Source of the DNA: Atherix ibis
Taxonomy: Eukaryota > Arthropoda > Insecta > Diptera > Athericidae
Direction of reading: 5' to 3'
DNA length: 64,000 nucleotides
NCBI GenBank assembly: GCA_958298945.1
Contig: OY282608.1
Span: 79,904,806-79,968,805 of the forward strand
Part shown: positions 13,641 through 30,400 of the stretch, piece by piece
Layout: each line of letters opens with the position of its first letter
How positions within the stretch are numbered: position 1 is the first letter of the stretch
Position numbers and translations under genes: made by a program
The notes under the pieces: model-generated
What the model was told of the DNA's origin: nothing
The model's input: the letters and a program-made list of their open reading frames with translations, nothing else
Database searches by the model: none

Positions 13641-15438
13641 GACCAACAAACCAGCAAACCAACAAACCAACAAACCAACAAACGAACAAACCAATAAACC
13701 AACAAACCAACAAACAAACAAACCAACAAACCAACAAACCAACAAACCAACAAACCAACAAACCAACAAACCAATAAACCAACAAACCAACAAACCAACA
13801 AACCAACAAACCAACAATTCAACAAACCAACAATTCAACAAACCAACAAACCAACAAACCAATAAACCAACAAACCAACAAACCAACAAACTAACAAACC
13901 AACAAATGAACAATTCAACAAACCAACAAACCACAACCAACAAACCAACAAACCAACAAACCGACAAACCAACAAACCAACAAACCAACAAACCAACAAA
14001 CCAACAAACCCGCAAACCAACAAACCAACAAACCAACAAACCAACAAATCAACAAAGCAACAAAGCAACAAACCAACAAACCAACAAACCAACAAACAAA
14101 TAAACCAACGATCAAACAAACCAAGAAACAAACAAACCAACAAACCAACAAACCAACAAACCAACAAACCAACAAACCAACAAACCAACAAACGAACAAA
14201 CCAACAAACCAACAATCCAACAAACCAACTAACCACCAAACCAACAAACCAATAAACCAATAAACCAACGAACTAACAAACCAACAAACTAACAAACCAA
14301 CAAACCAACAAACCAACAAACCAACAAACCAATAAACGAACAATTCAACAAACCAACAAACCACAAACCAACAAACCAACAAACCAACAAACCAACAAAC
14401 CAACAAACCAACAAACCAACAAACCGACAAACTAACAAACCAACAAACCAACAAACCAACAAGCCAACAAACCAACAAACCAACAAAACAACAAAACAAT
14501 AAACCAACAAACCAACAAAACAACAAACCAACATACAGACAAACCAACAAACCAACAAACCAACAAACCAACAAACCAACAAACCAACAAACCAACAAAC
14601 CAACAAACCAACAAACCAACACACCAACAAACCAACAAACCAACAAACCAACAAACCAACAAACCAACAAACCAAAAAACCAACAAACCAACAAACCAAC
14701 AAATCAACAAACCAACAAACAAACAAACCAACAAACAAACAAACTAACAAACCAACAAACCAACAAACGAACAAACCAACAAACCAACAAACCAACAAAC
14801 CAACAAGCGAACAAACGAACAACCCAAAAAACCAACAAACCAACAAACCAACAAACCAACAAACGGACAAACCAACAAACCAACAATCCAACAAACCAAC
14901 AAACGAACAAACGAACAAACCAACAAACCAACAAACGAACAAACCAACAAACCAACAAACCAACATACCAACAAAACAACAACCTAACAAACCAACAAAC
15001 AAACAAACTAACAAACCAACAAACCAACAAACCAACAAACCAACAAACAAACAAACCAACAAACGAACAAACCAACAAACCAACAAACCAACAAACCAAC
15101 AAACGAACAAACCAATAAACCAACAAACCAACAAACAAATAAACCAACAAACCAACAAACCAACAAACCAACAAACCAACAAACAAACAAACCAACAAAC
15201 CAAAAAACGAACAAACCAACAAACCAAAAATCCAACAAACCAACAAGCCAACAAACCAACAAACCAACAAACCAACAAACTAACAAACCAACAAAACAAC
15301 AAACCAACAAACCAACAAACCAACAACCAACAAACCAATAAACCAACAAACCAACAAACCAACAAACCAACAAACAAATAAACCAACAAACCAACAAACC
15401 AACAAACCAACAAACCAAAAATCCAACAAACCAACAAA
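13641..15438 (+). repeat. Family B higher-order unit, first copy
   Basis: This is the first of about three related units of 1.5-1.65 kb. Landmarks shared with the next unit are ATGAACAATTC at 13906 (next at 15558) followed by a 7-base slip (CCACAACC), CCAACGAACT at 14265 (next at 15781), and an ordered block ending at about 15437 that reappears ending at 16985. Offsets range from 1516 to 1652 bp, so this copy has gained and lost units relative to the others. The left border is approximate. Confidence 0.75.
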
Positions 15439-16986
15439 CCAGCTAATCAACAAACCAACAAACCAACAAACTAACAAACCAACAAACCAACAAACCAACA
15501 AACCAACAAACCAATAAACCAACAAACCAACAAACCAACAAACTAACAAACCAACAAATGAACAATTCAACAAACCAACAAACCACAACCAACAAACTAA
15601 CAAACCAACAAACCCGCAAACCAACAAACCAACAAACCAACAAACCAACAAACCAACAAACCAACAAACCAACAAACCAACAAACCAACAAACCAACAAA
15701 CCAACAAACCAACAAACGAACAAACCAACAAACCAACAATCCAACAAACCAACTAACCAACAAACCAACAAACCAATAAACCAACGAACTAACAAACCAA
15801 CAAACTAACAAACCAACAAACCAACAAACCAACAAACCAACAAACCAATAAACGAACAATTCAACAAACCAACAAACCACAAACCAACAAACCAACAAAC
15901 CAACAAACCAACAAACCAACAAACCACCAAACCAACAAACCAACAAACTAACAAACCAACAAACCAACAAACCAACAAGCCAACAAACCAACAAACCAAC
16001 AAAACAACAAAACAATAAACCAACAAACCAACAAAACAACAAACCAACAAACAGACAAACCAACAAACCAACAAACCAACAAACCAACAAACCAACAAAC
16101 CAACAAACCAACAAACCAACAAACCAACAAACCAACAAACCAACAAACCAACAAACCAACAAACCAACAAACCAACAAACCAACAAACCAACAAACCAAC
16201 AAACCAACAAACCAAAAAACCAACAAACCAACAAACCAACAAATCAACAAACCAACAAACAAACAAACCAACAAACCAACAAACTAACAAACCAACAAAC
16301 CAACAAACGAACAAACCAACAAACCAACAAACCAACAAACCAACAAACCAACAAGCGAACAAACGAACAACCCAAAAAACGAACAAACCAACAAACCAGC
16401 AAACCAACAAACGGACAAACCAACAAACCAACAATCCAACAAACCAACAAACGAACAAACGAACAAACCAACAAACCAACAAACGAACAAACCAACAAAA
16501 CAACAAACCAACATACCAACAAAACAACAACCCAACAAACCAACAAACAAACAAACTAACAAACCAACAAACCAACAAACCAACAAACCAACAAACAAAC
16601 AAACCAACAAACGAACAAACCAACAAACCAACAAACCAACAAACCAACAAACGAACAAACCAATAAACCAACAAACCAACAAACAAATAAACCAACAAAC
16701 CAACAAACCAACAAACCAACAAACCAACAAACAAACAAACCAACAAACCAAAAAACGAACAAACCAACAAACCAAAAATCCAACAAACCAACAAGCCAAC
16801 AAACCAACAAACCAACAAACCAACAAACTAACAAACCAACAAAACAACAAACCAACAAACCAACAAACCAACAACCAACAAACCAATAAACCAACAAACC
16901 AACAAACCAACAAACCAACAAACAAATAAACCAACAAACCAACAAACCAACAAACCAACAAACCAAAAATCCAACAAACCAACAAA
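15439..16986 (+). repeat. Family B higher-order unit, second copy (1548 bp)
   Basis: The copy is bounded by the rare landmark CCAGCTAATC at 15439 and again at 16987, giving a period of 1548 bp. ATGAACAATTC at 15558 and 17106 repeats the same 1548-bp spacing. CCAACGAACT lies at 15781 and 17361, an offset of 1580, so a net 32 bp (four octamers) was gained in the later copy. Downstream the offset becomes 1572, a further 8-bp change. The drift in whole-octamer steps shows slippage acting after the larger duplication. Confidence 0.85.
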
Positions 16987-18620
16987 CCAGCTAATCAACA
17001 AACCAACAAACCAACAAACTAACAAACCAACAAACCAACAAACCAACAAACCAACAAACCAATAAACCAACAAACCAACAAACCAACAAACTAACAAACC
17101 AACAAATGAACAATTCAACAAACCAACAAACCACAACCAACAAACCAACAAACCAACAAACCGACAAACCAACAAACCAACAAACCAACAAACCCGCAAA
17201 CCAACAAACCAACAAACCAACAAACCAACAAACCAACAAACCAACAAACCAACAAACCAACAAACCAACAAACCAACAAACCAACAAACCAACAAACGAA
17301 CAAACCAACAAACCAACAATCCAACAAACCAACTAACCAACAAACCAACAAACCAATAAACCAACGAACTAACAAACCAACAAACTAACAAACCAACAAA
17401 CCAACAAACCAACAAACCAACAAACCAATAAACGAACAATTCAACAAACCAACAAACCACAAACCAACAAACCAACAAACCAACAAACCAACAAACCAAC
17501 AAACCACCAAACCAACAAACCAACAAACTAACAAACCAACAAACCAACAAACCAACAAGCCAACAAACCAACAAACCAACAAAACAACAAAACAATAAAC
17601 CAACAAACCAACAAAACAACAAACCAACAAACAGACAAACCAACAAACCAACAAACCAACAAACCAACAAACCAACAAACCAACAAACCAACAAACCAAC
17701 AAACCAACAAACCAACAAACCAACAAACCAACAAACCAACAAACCAACAAACCAACAAACCAACAAACCAACAAACCAACAAACCAACAAACCAAAAAAC
17801 CAACAAACCAACAAATCAACAAACCAACAAACAAACAAACCAACAAACCAACAAACTAACAAACCAACAAACCAACAAACGAACAAACCAACAAACCAAC
17901 AAACCAACAAACCAACAAACCAACAAGCGAACAAACGAACAACCCAAAAAACGAACAAACCAACAAACCAGCAAACCAACAAACGGACAAACCAACAAAC
18001 CAACAATCCAACAAACCAACAAACGAACAAACGAACAAACCAACAAACCAACAAACGAACAAACCAACAAAACAACAAACCAACATACCAACAAAACAAC
18101 AACCCAACAAACCAACAAACAAACAAACTAACAAACCAACAAACCAACAAACCAACAAACCAACAAACAAACAAACCAACAAACGAACAAACCAACAAAC
18201 CAACAAACCAACAAACCAACAAACGAACAAACCAATAAACCAACAAACCAACAAACAAATAAACCAACAAACCAACAAACCAACAAACCAACAAACCAAC
18301 AAACAAACAAACCAACAAACCAAAAAACGAACAAACCAACAAACCAAAAATCCAACAAACCAACAAGCCAACAAACCAACAAACCAACAAACCAACAAAC
18401 TAACAAACCAACAAAACAACAAACCAACAAACCAACAAACCAACAACCAACAAACCAATAAACCAACAAACCAACAAACCAACAAAGCAACAAACCAACA
18501 AACCAACAAACCAACGAACCAACAAACCAACAAACATAGAAACAAACAAACCAACAAACGAACAAACCAACAAACGAACAAACCAACAAACCAACAAACG
18601 AACACCAACAAACCAACAAA
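16987..18620 (+). repeat. Family B higher-order unit, third copy
   Basis: The copy starts at CCAGCTAATC (16987) and repeats the order of the second copy at offsets of 1548, 1580 and 1572 bp. A distinctive cluster of ACAACCCAACAAAC and CATACCAAC variants near 18080-18115 matches the cluster near 16510-16545. After about 18480 a new set of variants appears (CATAGAAAC near 18535, CGAACACCAAC near 18599) that belongs to the next domain. The right border is therefore set at the CCAACTAGCA landmark. Confidence 0.8.
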
Positions 18621-21600
18621 CCAACTAGCAAATAAACCAACAAACCAAAAAACTAACAAACCAACAAACCAACAAACCAACAAACCAGCAAACCAACAAA
18701 CAAACAAACCAACAAACCAACAATCCAACAAACCAACAAACCAATAAATCAAGAAACCAACAAACTAACAATCCAACAAACCAACAAACCAACAAACCAA
18801 CAAACCAACAAACCAATAAACCAACAAACCAACAAACCAATAAACGAACAAATCAACATACCAACAAACCAACAAACCAACAAACCAACAAACCAACAAA
18901 CCAACAAACCAACAAACCATCAAACCAACAAACCAACAAACCAACAAACCAACAAACCAAGAAACCAACAAACCAACAAACCAACAAACCAACAAACCAA
19001 CAAACCAACAAACCAATAAACCAACAAACCAACAAAACAACAAACCAACAAACAAATAAACCAACAAACCAACAAACCAACAAACCAACAAACCAACACA
19101 CCGACAAACCAACAAACCAACGAACCAACAAACCAACAAACCAACAAACCAACAAACCAACAAACCAACAAGCCCACAAACCAACAAACCAACAAACCAA
19201 CAAACCAACAATCCAACAAACCGACAAACAAACAAACCAACAAACCAACAAACCAACAAACCAACAAACCAACAAACCAACAAACCAACAAACTAATAAA
19301 TGAACAAACCAACAAACCTACAAACAAACAAACCAACAAACAAACAAACCAACAACCAACAAATCAACAAACCAACAAACCAACAAACCAACAAACAAAT
19401 AAACCAACGATCCAACAAACCAAGAAACAAACAAACCAACAAACCAACAAACCAACAAACCAACAAACCAACAAACCAACAAACGAACAAACCAACAAAC
19501 CAACAATCCAACAAACCAACTAACCAACAAACCAACAAACCAATAAACCAATAAACCAACGAACTAACAAACCAACAAACTAACAAACCAACAAACCAAC
19601 AAACCAACAAACCAACAAACCAATAAACGAACAATTCAACAAACCAACAAACGAACAAACCACAAACCAACAAACCAACAAACCAACAAACCAACAAACC
19701 AACAAACCAACAAACCAACAAACCAACAAACCAACAAACTAACAAACCAACAAACCAACAAACCAACAAGCCAACAAACCAACAAACCAACAAACCAACA
19801 AACCAACAAACCAACAAACCAACAAACCAACAAACCAACAAACCAACAAACCAACAAACCAACAAACCAACACACCAACAAACCAACAAACCAACAAACC
19901 AACAAACCAACAAACCAACAAACCAAAAAACCAACAAACCAACAAACCAACAAATCAACAAACCAACAAACAAACAAACCAACAAACCAACAAACTAACA
20001 AACCAACAAACCAACAAACGAACAAACCAACAAACCAACAAACCAACAAACCAACAAACCAACAAGCGAACAAACGAACAACCCAAAAAACCAACAAACC
20101 AACAAACCAACAAAGCAACAAACGGACAAACCAACAAACCAACAATCCAACAAACCAACAAACGAACAAACGAACAAACCAACAAACCAACAAACGAACA
20201 AACCAACAAACCAATAAACCAATAAACCAACGAACTAACAAACCAACAAACTAACAAACCAACAAACCAACAAACCAACAAACCAATAAACGAACAATTC
20301 AACAAACCAACAAACGAACAAACCACAAACCAACAAACCAACAAACCAACAAACCAACAAACCAACAAACCAACAAACCAACAAACCAACAAACCAACAA
20401 ACTAACAAACCAACAAACCAACAAACCAACAAGCCAACAAACCAACAAACCAACAAAACAACAAAACAATAAACCAACAAACCAACAAAACAACAAACCA
20501 ACAAACAGACAAACCAACAAACCAACAAACCAACAAACCAACAAACCAACAAACCAACAAACCAACAAACCAACAAACCAACAAACCAACAAACCAACAC
20601 ACCAACAAACCAACAAACCAACAAACCAACAAACCAACAAACCAACAAACCAAAAAACCAACAAACCAACAAACCAACAAACCAACAAACCAACAAACCA
20701 TCAAACCAACAAACCAACAAACCAACAAACCAACAAACCAACAAACCAACAAACCAACAAACCAACAAACCAACAAACCAACAAACCAACAAACCAACAA
20801 ACCAACAAACCAACAAACCAACAAACCAACAAACCAATAAACCAACAAACCAACAAAACAACAAACCAACAAACAAATAAACCAACAAACCAACAAACCA
20901 ACAAACCAACAAACCAACACACCGACAAACCAACAAACCAACGAACCAACAAACCAACAAACCAACAAACCAACAAACCAACAAACCAACAAGCCCACAA
21001 ACCAACAAACCAACAAACCAACAAACCAACAATCCAACAAACCGACAAACAAACAAACCAACAAACCAACAAACCAACAAACCAACAAACCAACAAACCA
21101 ACAAACCAACAAACTAATAAATGAACAAACCAACAAACCTACAAACAAACAAACCAACAAACAAACAAACCAACAACCAACAAATCAACAAACCAACAAA
21201 TCAACAAACCAACAAACAAATAAACCAACGATCCAACAAACCAAGAAACAAACAAACCAACAAACCAACAAACCAACAAACCAACAAACCAACAAACCAA
21301 CAAACCAACAAACCAACAAACGAACAAACCAACAAACCAACAATCCAACAAACCAACTAACCAACAAACCAACAAACCAATAAACCAATAAACCAACGAA
21401 CTAACAAACCAACAAACTAACAAACCAACAAACCAACAAACCAACAAACCAACAAACCAATAAACGAACAATTCAACAAACCAACAAACGAACAAACCAC
21501 AAACCAACAAACCAACAAACCAACAAACCAACAAACCAACAAACCAACAAACCAACAAACCAACAAACCAACAAACCAACAAACCAACAAACTAACAAAC

Positions 21601-22700
21601 CAACAAACCAACAAACCAACAAGCCAACAAACCAACAAACCAACAAAACAACAAAACAATAAACCAACAAACCAACAAAACAACAAACCAACAAACAGAC
21701 AAACCAACAAACCAACAAACCAACAAACCAACAAACCAACAAACCAACAAACCAACAAACCAACAAACCAACAAACCAACAAACCAACAAACCAACACAC
21801 CAACAAACCAACAAACCAACAAACCAACAAACCAACAAACCAACAAACCAAAAAACCAACAAACCAACAAACCAACAAATCAACAAACCAACAAACAAAC
21901 AAACCAACAAACCAACAAACTAACAAACCAACAAACCAACAAACGAACAAACCAACAAACCAACAAACCAACAAACCAACAAACCAACAAACCAACAAGC
22001 GAACAAACGAACAACCCAAAAAACCAACAAACCAACAAACCAACAAACCAACAAACGGACAAACCAACAAACCAACAATCCAACAAACCAACAAACGAAC
22101 AAACGAACAAACCAACAAACCAACAAACGAACAAACCAACAAAACAACAAACCAACATACCAACAAAACAACAACCCAACAAACCAACAAACAAACAAAC
22201 TAACAAACCAACAAACCAACAAACCAACAAACCAACAAACCAACAAACAAACAAACCAACAAACGAACAAACCAACAAACCAACAAACCAACAAACCAAC
22301 AAACGAAAAAACCAATAAACCAACAAACCAACAAACAAATAAACCAACAAACCAACAAACCAACAAACCAACAAACCAACAAACAAACAAACCAACAAAC
22401 CAAAAAACGAACAAACCAACAAACCAAAAATCCAACAAACCAACAAGCCAGCAAACCAACAAACCAACAAACCAACAAACTAACAAACCAACAAAACAAC
22501 AAACCAACAAACCAACAAACCAACAACCAACAAACCAATGAACCAACAAACCAACAAACCAACAAAGCAACAAACCAACAAACCAACAAACCAACGAACC
22601 AACAAACCAACAAACCAACAAACATAGAAACAAACAAACCAACAAACGAACAAACGAACAAACCAACAAACCAACAAACGAACACCAACAAACCAACAAA
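18621..22700 (+). repeat. Mosaic-zone unit 1 (4080 bp between landmarks)
   Basis: The block runs from CCAACTAGCAAATAAACC at 18621 to the same sequence at 22701. Its landmark neighbours (CATAGAAAC and CGAACACCAAC upstream) are also shared between the two ends. Inside is a further duplication. The segment with AATAAATGAACAAACC followed by CCTACAAAC lies at about 19300 and again at about 21121, an offset of 1821 bp. CCAACGAACT occurs at 19556, 20227 and 21393. Blocks resembling family B are present, so this unit was assembled partly from family B material. Confidence 0.8.
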
Positions 22701-25700
22701 CCAACTAGCAAATAAACCAACAAACCAACAAACTAACAAACCAACAAACCAACAAACCAACAAACCAGCAAACCAACAAACGAACAAACCAACAAACCAA
22801 CAATCCAACAAACCAACAAACCAATAAACCAATAAATCAAGAAACCAACAAACTAACAATCCAACAAACCAACAAACCAACAAACCAACAAACCAACAAA
22901 CCAATAAACCAACAAACCAACAAACCAATAAACGAACAAATCAACATACCAACAAACCAACAAACCAACAAACCAACAAACCAACAAACCAACAAACCAA
23001 CAAACCATCAAACCAACAAACCAACAAACCAACAAACCAACAAACCAACAAACCAACAAACCAACAAACCAACAAACCAACAAACCAACAAACCAACAAA
23101 CCAACAAACCAACAAACCAACAAACCAATAAACCAACAAACCAACAAAACAACAAACCAACAAACAAATAAACCAACAAACCAACAAACCAACAAACCAA
23201 CAAACCAACACACCGACAAACCAACAAACCAACGAACCAACAAACCAACAAACCAACAAACCAACAAACCAACAAACCAACAAGCCCACAAACCAACAAA
23301 CCAACAAACCAACAAACCAACAATCCAACAAACCGACAAACAAACAAACCAACAAACCAACAATCCAACAAACCAACAAACCAACAAACCAACAAACCAA
23401 CAAACCAACAAACTAATAAATGAACAAACCAACAAACCTACAAACAAACAAACCAACAAACAAACAAACCAACAACCAACAAATCAACAAACCAACAAAC
23501 CAACAAACCAACAAACCAACAAGCCAACAAACCTACAAACCAACAAACGAACAAACCAACAAACCAACAAACCAACAAAAGAACAAACGAACCAACCAAC
23601 AAACCAACAAACCAATAAACCAACAAACCAACAAACCAACAAACCAACAAACCAACAAACCAACAAACCAACAAACCAACAAACCAACAAATCAACAAAC
23701 AAACAAACAAATAAACCAACAAACCAACAAACTAACAAACCAACAAACCAACAACCCAACAAACCAACAAGCGAACAAACCAACAAACCAACAAACCAAT
23801 AAACCAACAAATGAAAAAACGAACAACCCAACAAACAAACAAACCAACAAACCAACAAACCAACAAACGAACAAACCAACAAACCAACAAACGAACAAAC
23901 CAACAAACTAACAAACCAACAAACCAACAAACCAACAAAACAACAAACCAACAAACCAACAAACCAACAAACCAACAAACCAACAAACCAACAAACCAAC
24001 AAACGAACAAACCAACAAACCAACAAACCCACAAACCAACAAACCAACAAATAAACAAAGCAACAAACCAATAAACCAACAAACAAATAAACCAACAAAC
24101 CAACAAACCAACAAACCAACAAACCAACAAACCAACAAACCAACAAACCAACAAACCAACAAACCAACAAGCCAACAAACGAGCAAACCAACAAACCAAC
24201 AAACGAACAAACCAACAAACCAACAAACCAACAAACCAACAAACCAACAAACCAACAACCGAACAAACCAACAAACCAACAAACCAACAAACGAACGAAC
24301 CAAAAAAGCCAACAAACCAAGAAACCAACAAACCAACAAACCAGCAAACCAACAAACCAATAAACAAACAAACCAACAAACCAACAAACCAACAAACCAA
24401 CAAACAAACAAACCAACAAACCAACAAACCAACAAACCAACAAACCAACAAACCAACAAACCAACAAACCAACAAACCAACAAACCAACAAACCAACAAA
24501 CCAACAAACTAGCAAACCAACAAACCAACAAACCAACAAACCAGCAAACCAACAAACGAGCAAACCAACAAACCAACAAACCAACAAACCAACAAACCAA
24601 CAAACCAACAAAACAACAAACCAACAAACCAACAAACCAGCAAACCAACAAACCAACAAACCAACAAACAAATAAACCAACAAACTAATAAACCAGCAAA
24701 CCAAAAAGCCAACAAACCAACAAACGAACAAACCAACAAACCAACAATCCAACAAACCAACAAACCAACAAACCAATAAACCAACAAACCAATAAACCAA
24801 CAAATTAACAAACCTACAAACCAACAAACCAACAAACCAACAAACTCACAAACGAACAAATCAACAAACCAATAAACCAACAAACCAACAAACGAACAAA
24901 CCAACAAACCAACAAACTAACAAACGAACAAACCAACAATCCAACAAACCAACAAACCAACAAACCAACAAAGCATCAAACCAACAAACCAACAAACCAA
25001 CATACCAACATACCAACAAACAAACAAACCAACAAACGAACAAACATACAAACCAGCAAACCAACAAACCAACAAACCAACAAACCAACAAACCAACAAA
25101 CCAACAAACCAACAAACCAACAAACCAACAAACCAACAAACCAACAAACCAACAAACCAACAAACCAACAAACCAACAAACCAACAAACCAACAAACAAA
25201 CAAACCAACAAACGAACAAACCAACAAACCAACAAACCATCAAACCAACAAACCAACAAACCAACAAACCAACAAACCAACAAACCAACAAACCAAAAAA
25301 CCAACAAACCAACAAATCAACAAACAAACAAACAAACAAACCAACAAACCAATAAACCAACAAACCAACAAACCAACAAACCAACAAACAAACAAACCAA
25401 CAAACCAACAAACCCACAAACCAACAAACCAACAAACCAACAAACCAACAAACCAACAAACCAACAAACCAACAAACCAACAAACCAACAAACCAACAAA
25501 CCAACAAGCCCACAAACCAACAAACCAACAAACCAACAAACCAACAAACCAACAAACCGACAAACAAACAAACCAACAAACCAACAAACCAACAAACCAA
25601 CAAACCAACAAACCAGCAAACCAACAAACCAACAAACCAACAAACCAACAAACCAACAAACCAACAAACCAACAAACCAACAAACCAACAAACCAACAAA

Positions 25701-27447
25701 CAAACAAACTAACAAACCAACAAATCAACAAACAAATAAACCAACAAACCAACAAACTAACAAACTAACAAACCAACAACCCAACAAACCAACAAACCAA
25801 CAAGCGAACAAACCAACAAACCCACAAACCAATAAACCAACAAATGAAAAAACGAACAACCCAATAAACAAACAAACCAACAAACCAACAAACCAACAAA
25901 CCAACAAACAAATAAACCAACAAACTAATAAACCAGCAAACCAAAAAGCCAACAAACCAACAAACGAACAAACCAACAAACCAACAATCCAACAAACCAA
26001 CAAACCAACAAACCAATAAACCAACAAACCAATAAACCAACAAATTAACAAACCTACAAACCAACAAACCAACAAACCAACAAACCAACAAACTAACAAA
26101 CGAACAAATCAACAAACCAATAAACCAACAAACCAACAAACGAACAAACCAACAAACCAACAAACTAACAAACGAACAAACCAACAATCCAACAAACCAA
26201 CAAACCAACAAACCAACAAAGCATCAAACCAACAAACCAACAAACCAACAAACCAACAAACCAACAAACAAACAAACCAACAAACGAACAAACATATAAA
26301 CCAGCAAACCAACAAACCAACAAACCAACAAACCAACAAACCAACAAACCAACAAACCAACAAACCAACAAACCAACAAACCAAGAAACGAACAAACCAA
26401 CAAACCAACAAACCAACAAACCAACAAACCAACAAACCAACAAACCAACAAACCAACAAACAAACAAACCAACAAACGAACAAACCAACAAACCAACAAA
26501 CCAACAAACCAACAAACCAACAAACCAACAAACCAACAAACCAACAAACCAACAAACCAACAAACCAACAAACCAACAAACCAACAAACAAACAAACAAA
26601 CAAACCAACAAACCAACAAAGCAACAAACCAACAAACCAATAAACCAACAAACCAACAAACCAACAAACCAACAAACAAATAAACCAACAAACCAACAAA
26701 CCCACAAACCAACAAACCAACAAACCAACAAACCAACAAACCAACAAACCAACAAACCAACAAACCAACAAACCAACAAACCAACAAACCAACAAACCAA
26801 CAAACCAACAAGCCCACAAACCAACAAACCAACAAACCAACAAACCAACAAACCAACAAACCGACAAACAAACAAACCAACAAACCAACAAACCAACAAA
26901 CCAACAAACCAACAAACCAACAAACCAACAAACCAACAAACCAACAAACCAACAAACCAACAAACCAACAAACCAACAAACCAACAAACAAACAAACTAA
27001 CAAACCAACAAATCAACAAACAAACAAACAAATAAACCAACAAACCAACAAACTAACAAACTAACAAACCAACAACCCAACAAACCAACAAACCAACAAG
27101 CGAACAAACCAACAAACCCACAAACCAATAAACCAACAAATGAAAAAACGAAACACCCAACAAACAAACAAACCAACAAACCAACAAACCAACAAACCAA
27201 CAAACCAACAAACGAACAAACCAACAAACTAACAAACCAACAAACCAACAAACCAACAAAACAACAAACCAACAAACCAACAAACCAACAAACCAACAAA
27301 CCAACAAACCAACAAACCAACAAACCAACAAACCAACAAACCAACAAACGAACAAGCCAACAAACCAACAAACCAACAAACCAACAAACCAACAAACGAA
27401 CAAACAAACAAACTAACAAACCAACAAACGAACACCAACAAAACAAA
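22701..27447 (+). repeat. Mosaic-zone unit 2 (4747 bp between landmarks)
   Basis: The block is bounded by CCAACTAGCA at 22701 and 27448. Its first part repeats the start of unit 1, with the TGAACAAACC/CCTACAAAC landmark at about 23420. The landmark ATGAAAAAACGAAC first appears here, at 23811 and 25844, with a variant at 27140 (ATGAAAAAACGAAA). GCATCAAACC lies at 24973 and 26221, showing a block of about 1.25 kb used twice. No gene or non-repeat stretch is seen. Confidence 0.75.
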
Positions 27448-30400
27448 CCAACTAGCAAATAAACCAACAAACCAACAAACTAACAAACCAACAAACTAAC
27501 AAACCAACAAACCAGCAAACCAACAAACGAACAAACCAACAAACCAACAATCCAACAAACCAACAAACCAATAAATCAAGAAACCAACAAACTAACAAAC
27601 CAACAAACCAACAAACCAACAAACCAACAAACCAACAAACCAACAAACCAATAAACCAACAAACCAACAAACCAATAAACGAACAAATCAACATACCAAC
27701 AAACCAACAAACCAACAAACCAACAAACCAACAAACCAACAAACCAACAAACCAACAAACCATCAAACCAACAAACCAACAAACCAACAAACCAACAAAC
27801 CAACAAACCAACAAACCAACAAACCAACAAACCAACAAACCAACAAACCAACAAACCAACAAACCAACAAACCAACAAACCAATAAACCAACAAACCAAC
27901 AAAACAACAAACCAACAAACAAATAAACCAACAAACCAACAAACCAACAAACCAACAAACCAACACACCAACAAACCAACAAACCAACGAACCAACAAAC
28001 CAACAAACCAACAAACCAACAAACCAACAAACCAACAAACCAACAAGCCCACAAACCAACAAACCAACAAACCAACAAACCAACAATCCAACAAACCGAC
28101 AAACAAACAAACCAACAAACCAACAAACCAACAAACCAACAAACCAACAAACCAACAAACCAACAAACCAACAAACCAATAAATGAACAAACCAACAAAC
28201 CAACAAACAAACAAACCAACAAACAAACAAACCAACAAATCAACAAACCAACAAACCAACAAACCAACAAACCAACAAGCCAACAAACCAACAAACCAAC
28301 AAACGAACAAACCAACAAACCAACAAACCAACAAAAGAACAAACGAACCAACCATCAAACCAACAAACCAATAAACCAACAAACCAACAAACCAACAAAC
28401 CAACAAACCAACAAACCAACAAACCAACAAACCAACAAATCAACAAACAAACAAACAAATAAACCAACAAACCAACAAACTAACAAACCAACAAACCAAC
28501 AACCCAACAAACCAACAAGCGAACAAACCAACAAACCAACAAACCAATAAACCAACAAATGAAAAAACGAACAACCCAACAAACAAACAAACCAACAAAC
28601 CAACAAACCAACAAACCAACAAACCAACAAACGAACAAACCAATAAACTAACAAACCAACAAACCAACAAACCAACAAAACAACAAACCAACAAACCAAC
28701 AAACCAACAAACCAACAAACCAACAAACCAACAAACAAACAAACCAACAAACCAACAAACCCACAAACCAACAAACCAACAAATAAACAAAGCAACAAAC
28801 CAATAAACCAACAAACAAATAAACCAACAAACCAACAAACCAAAAAACCAATAAACCAACAATGCAACAAACCAACAAACCAACAAGCCAACAAACGAGA
28901 AAATTAACAAACCAACAAACGAACAAACCAACAAACCAACAAACCAACAAACCAACAAACCAACAAACCAACAACCGAACAAACCAACAAACCAACAAAC
29001 CAACAAACGAACGAACCAAAAAAGCCAGCAAACCAAGAAACCAACAAACCAACAAACCAGCAAACCAACAAACCAATAAACAAACAAACCCACAAACCAA
29101 CAAACCAACAAACCAACAAACAAACAAACCAACAAACCAACAAACCAACAAACCAACAAACCAACAAACAAACAAACCAACAAACCAACAAACCAACAAA
29201 CCAACAAACCAACAAACCAACAAACCAACAAACCAACAAACCAACAAACCAGCAAACCAACAAACCAACAAACCAACAAACCAACAAACCAACAAACCAG
29301 CAAACCAACAAACCAACAAACGAGCAAACCAACAAACCAACAAACCAACAAACCAACAAACCAACAAACCAACAAACCAACAAACCAACAAACAAACAAA
29401 CCAAAAAACAAACAAACCAACAAACCAAAAAACCAAAAAACCAACAAACCAACAAACCAACAAACCAACAAACCAACAAACCAACAAACCAACAAACAAA
29501 TAAACCAACAAACTAATAAACCAGCAAACCAAAAAGCCAACAAACCAACAAACGAACAAACCAACAAACCAACAATCCAACTAACCAACAAACCAACAAA
29601 CCAACAAACCAACAAACCAACAAACCAACAAACCAACAAACCAACAAACCAACAAACTAACAAACCAACAAACCAACAAACCAACAACCAACAAACCAAT
29701 AAACCAACAAACCAACAAACCAACAAACCAACAAACTAACAAACCAACAAACCAACAAACCAACAAACCAACAAACCAACAAACCAGCAAACCAACAAAC
29801 CAACAAACCAACAAACCAGCAAACCAACAAACCAACAAACGAGCAAACCACCAAACCAACAAACCAACAAACCAACAAACCAACAAACCAACAAACCAAC
29901 AAAACAACAAACCAACAAACCAACAAACAAACAAACCAAAAAACCAAAAAACCAACAAACCAATAAACCAACAAACCAACAAACCAGCAAACCAACAAAC
30001 CAACAAACCAACAAACAAATAAACCAACAAACTAATAAACCAGCAAACCAAAAAGCCAACAAACCAACAAACAAACAAACCAACAAACCAACAATAAAAC
30101 AAACCAACAAACCAACAAACCAACAAACCAACAAACCAACAAACCAACAAACCAACAAACCAACAAACCAACAAACTAACAAACCAACAAACCAACAAAC
30201 CAACAACCAACAAACCAATAAACCAACAAACCAACAAACCAACAAATTAACAAACCAACAAACCAACAAACCAACAAACCAACAAACCAACAAACTAACA
30301 AACGAACAAATCAACAAACCAATAAACCAACAAACCAACAAACGAACAAACCAACAAACCAACAAACTAACAAACGAACAAACCAACAATCCAACAAACC

